Positions 63,514 through 64,000 of a stretch of 64,000 bases of DNA are shown here, one piece after another; within the stretch, counting starts at the first letter, position 1, and each line of letters begins with the position of its first letter. A model generated the notes under the pieces. The model did no database searches. It was not told where the DNA came from and saw nothing but the letters and a program-made list of their open reading frames with translations. The stretch covers positions 2,728,001 through 2,792,000 of the forward strand of contig NW_027192651.1 in assembly GCF_949987515.2 (NCBI RefSeq), read 5' to 3'. Source of the stretch: Delphinus delphis (lineage: Eukaryota > Chordata > Mammalia > Artiodactyla > Delphinidae). A program made the position numbers and the translations under genes.

Positions 63514-64000
63514 CCAAGCAAGCTTGCAAAGGAAATCTGAACTACAATGAAGTCTCACTATCCCCCGGTAAAAAGGGCCATCTGAAAAAAGTGTAAAATC
63601 CAGAAAGGCAGGACAGGCCATGGAGAACTGGGAGCCTTGTTATGCTGATGGGCGGGATGTAAATTGCCAACAACCACTCGGGAGAAGTGTATGGTGTTTC
63701 CTGAAACATCTAAAAAACAAAGCAACAGAACCTAGGGCACTTCCACTTATGGTCCTATAGCTTAGGGAAATTAAAATCAAAAAGACACAGCCACCCCAAA
63801 GTTTGGAACGGCTCTGTTTACAAGAACCTCGTTTACAGTACAAGTTCAACATCGCAGAAAGTGAAAAATGGATAAAGAAGTTGTGGTATTTACTTACAAA
63901 GCAATATCACTCAGCAATGAAATCTGTGTCATCAGGCCCTTAGCAGCACAATGAGTGGATTCAGGTATGATGATTCTAACTGAAGTAAGTCACACAGAAA
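63442..64000 (+). repeat. Satellite unit 41, partial (5' part)
   Basis: First 559 bases of a unit, cut by the window edge. Palindrome has C-to-A at 63501. 'actatcccccggtaaaaagg' near 63557 is private. Confidence 0.9.

Larger units (their letters stand above)
1..64000 (+). repeat. Satellite array, ~1,579-bp monomer (probable common cetacean satellite)
   Basis: The same roughly 1,579-bp unit repeats head to tail across the window, all copies in one orientation, with no unrelated insert. Spacing between successive palindromes is 1,575-1,580 bp except 1,451 bp (unit 27) and 1,568 bp (unit 30). Copies differ by scattered substitutions and indels of a few bases. Known: a tandem satellite of 1,579 bp is described from killer whale and is shared across cetaceans with longer units in baleen whales. 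Inference: this is delphinid-type heterochromatin. The family name rests on unit length and L1 content; I have not compared it with the published sequence. No coding function is expected. Confidence 0.9.

Overview
The whole window is one uninterrupted, head-to-tail satellite DNA array with a period of about 1,579 bp. It holds 40 complete monomers plus a partial one at each end (1-420 and 63442-64000). I found no protein-coding gene, RNA gene, CRISPR array or foreign insertion. Open frames of 60-124 codons recur once per monomer on both strands, but they only reflect the repetition of the underlying DNA.

Likely source: a toothed whale, probably a dolphin relative. Two points support this. The unit length matches the published 'common cetacean' highly repetitive satellite, described at 1,579 bp in killer whale and longer in baleen whales (recalled knowledge, not searched). 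About half of each monomer is also recognisable as the 3' end of a mammalian L1 retrotransposon (end of ORF2 plus 3' UTR), resembling L1s of whales and even-toed ungulates.

Layout of one monomer, phased here so that each unit begins at its palindrome: offset 0-71 is a 72-bp inverted repeat with no spacer; offset about 72-96 is a short link holding a 10-bp HindIII-type palindrome; offset about 97-900 is L1-derived DNA on the + strand; offset about 900-1,578 is unassigned sequence with one small conserved stem-loop. The large palindrome is perfect in 27 of 41 copies. Thirteen others carry one or two small changes, and one (unit 30) has most of its left arm replaced.

Above the monomer there is higher-order structure. 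Units 2-6 show an A-A-B-A-B order. Units 14-16 are echoed by 17-19 (about 4.73 kb). Units 18-21 are followed by a near copy in 22-25 (6,316 bp each). Units 32-33 are repeated in 34-35 and partly in 36 (3,157 bp each). Single-unit events include a 128-bp deletion in unit 27, a crossover-like switch beside the palindrome of unit 26, and the rearranged palindrome of unit 30. The picture is of satellite heterochromatin homogenised by unequal exchange and conversion. It has no gene system; its most interesting elements are the repeated long palindrome and the L1 origin of the monomer.
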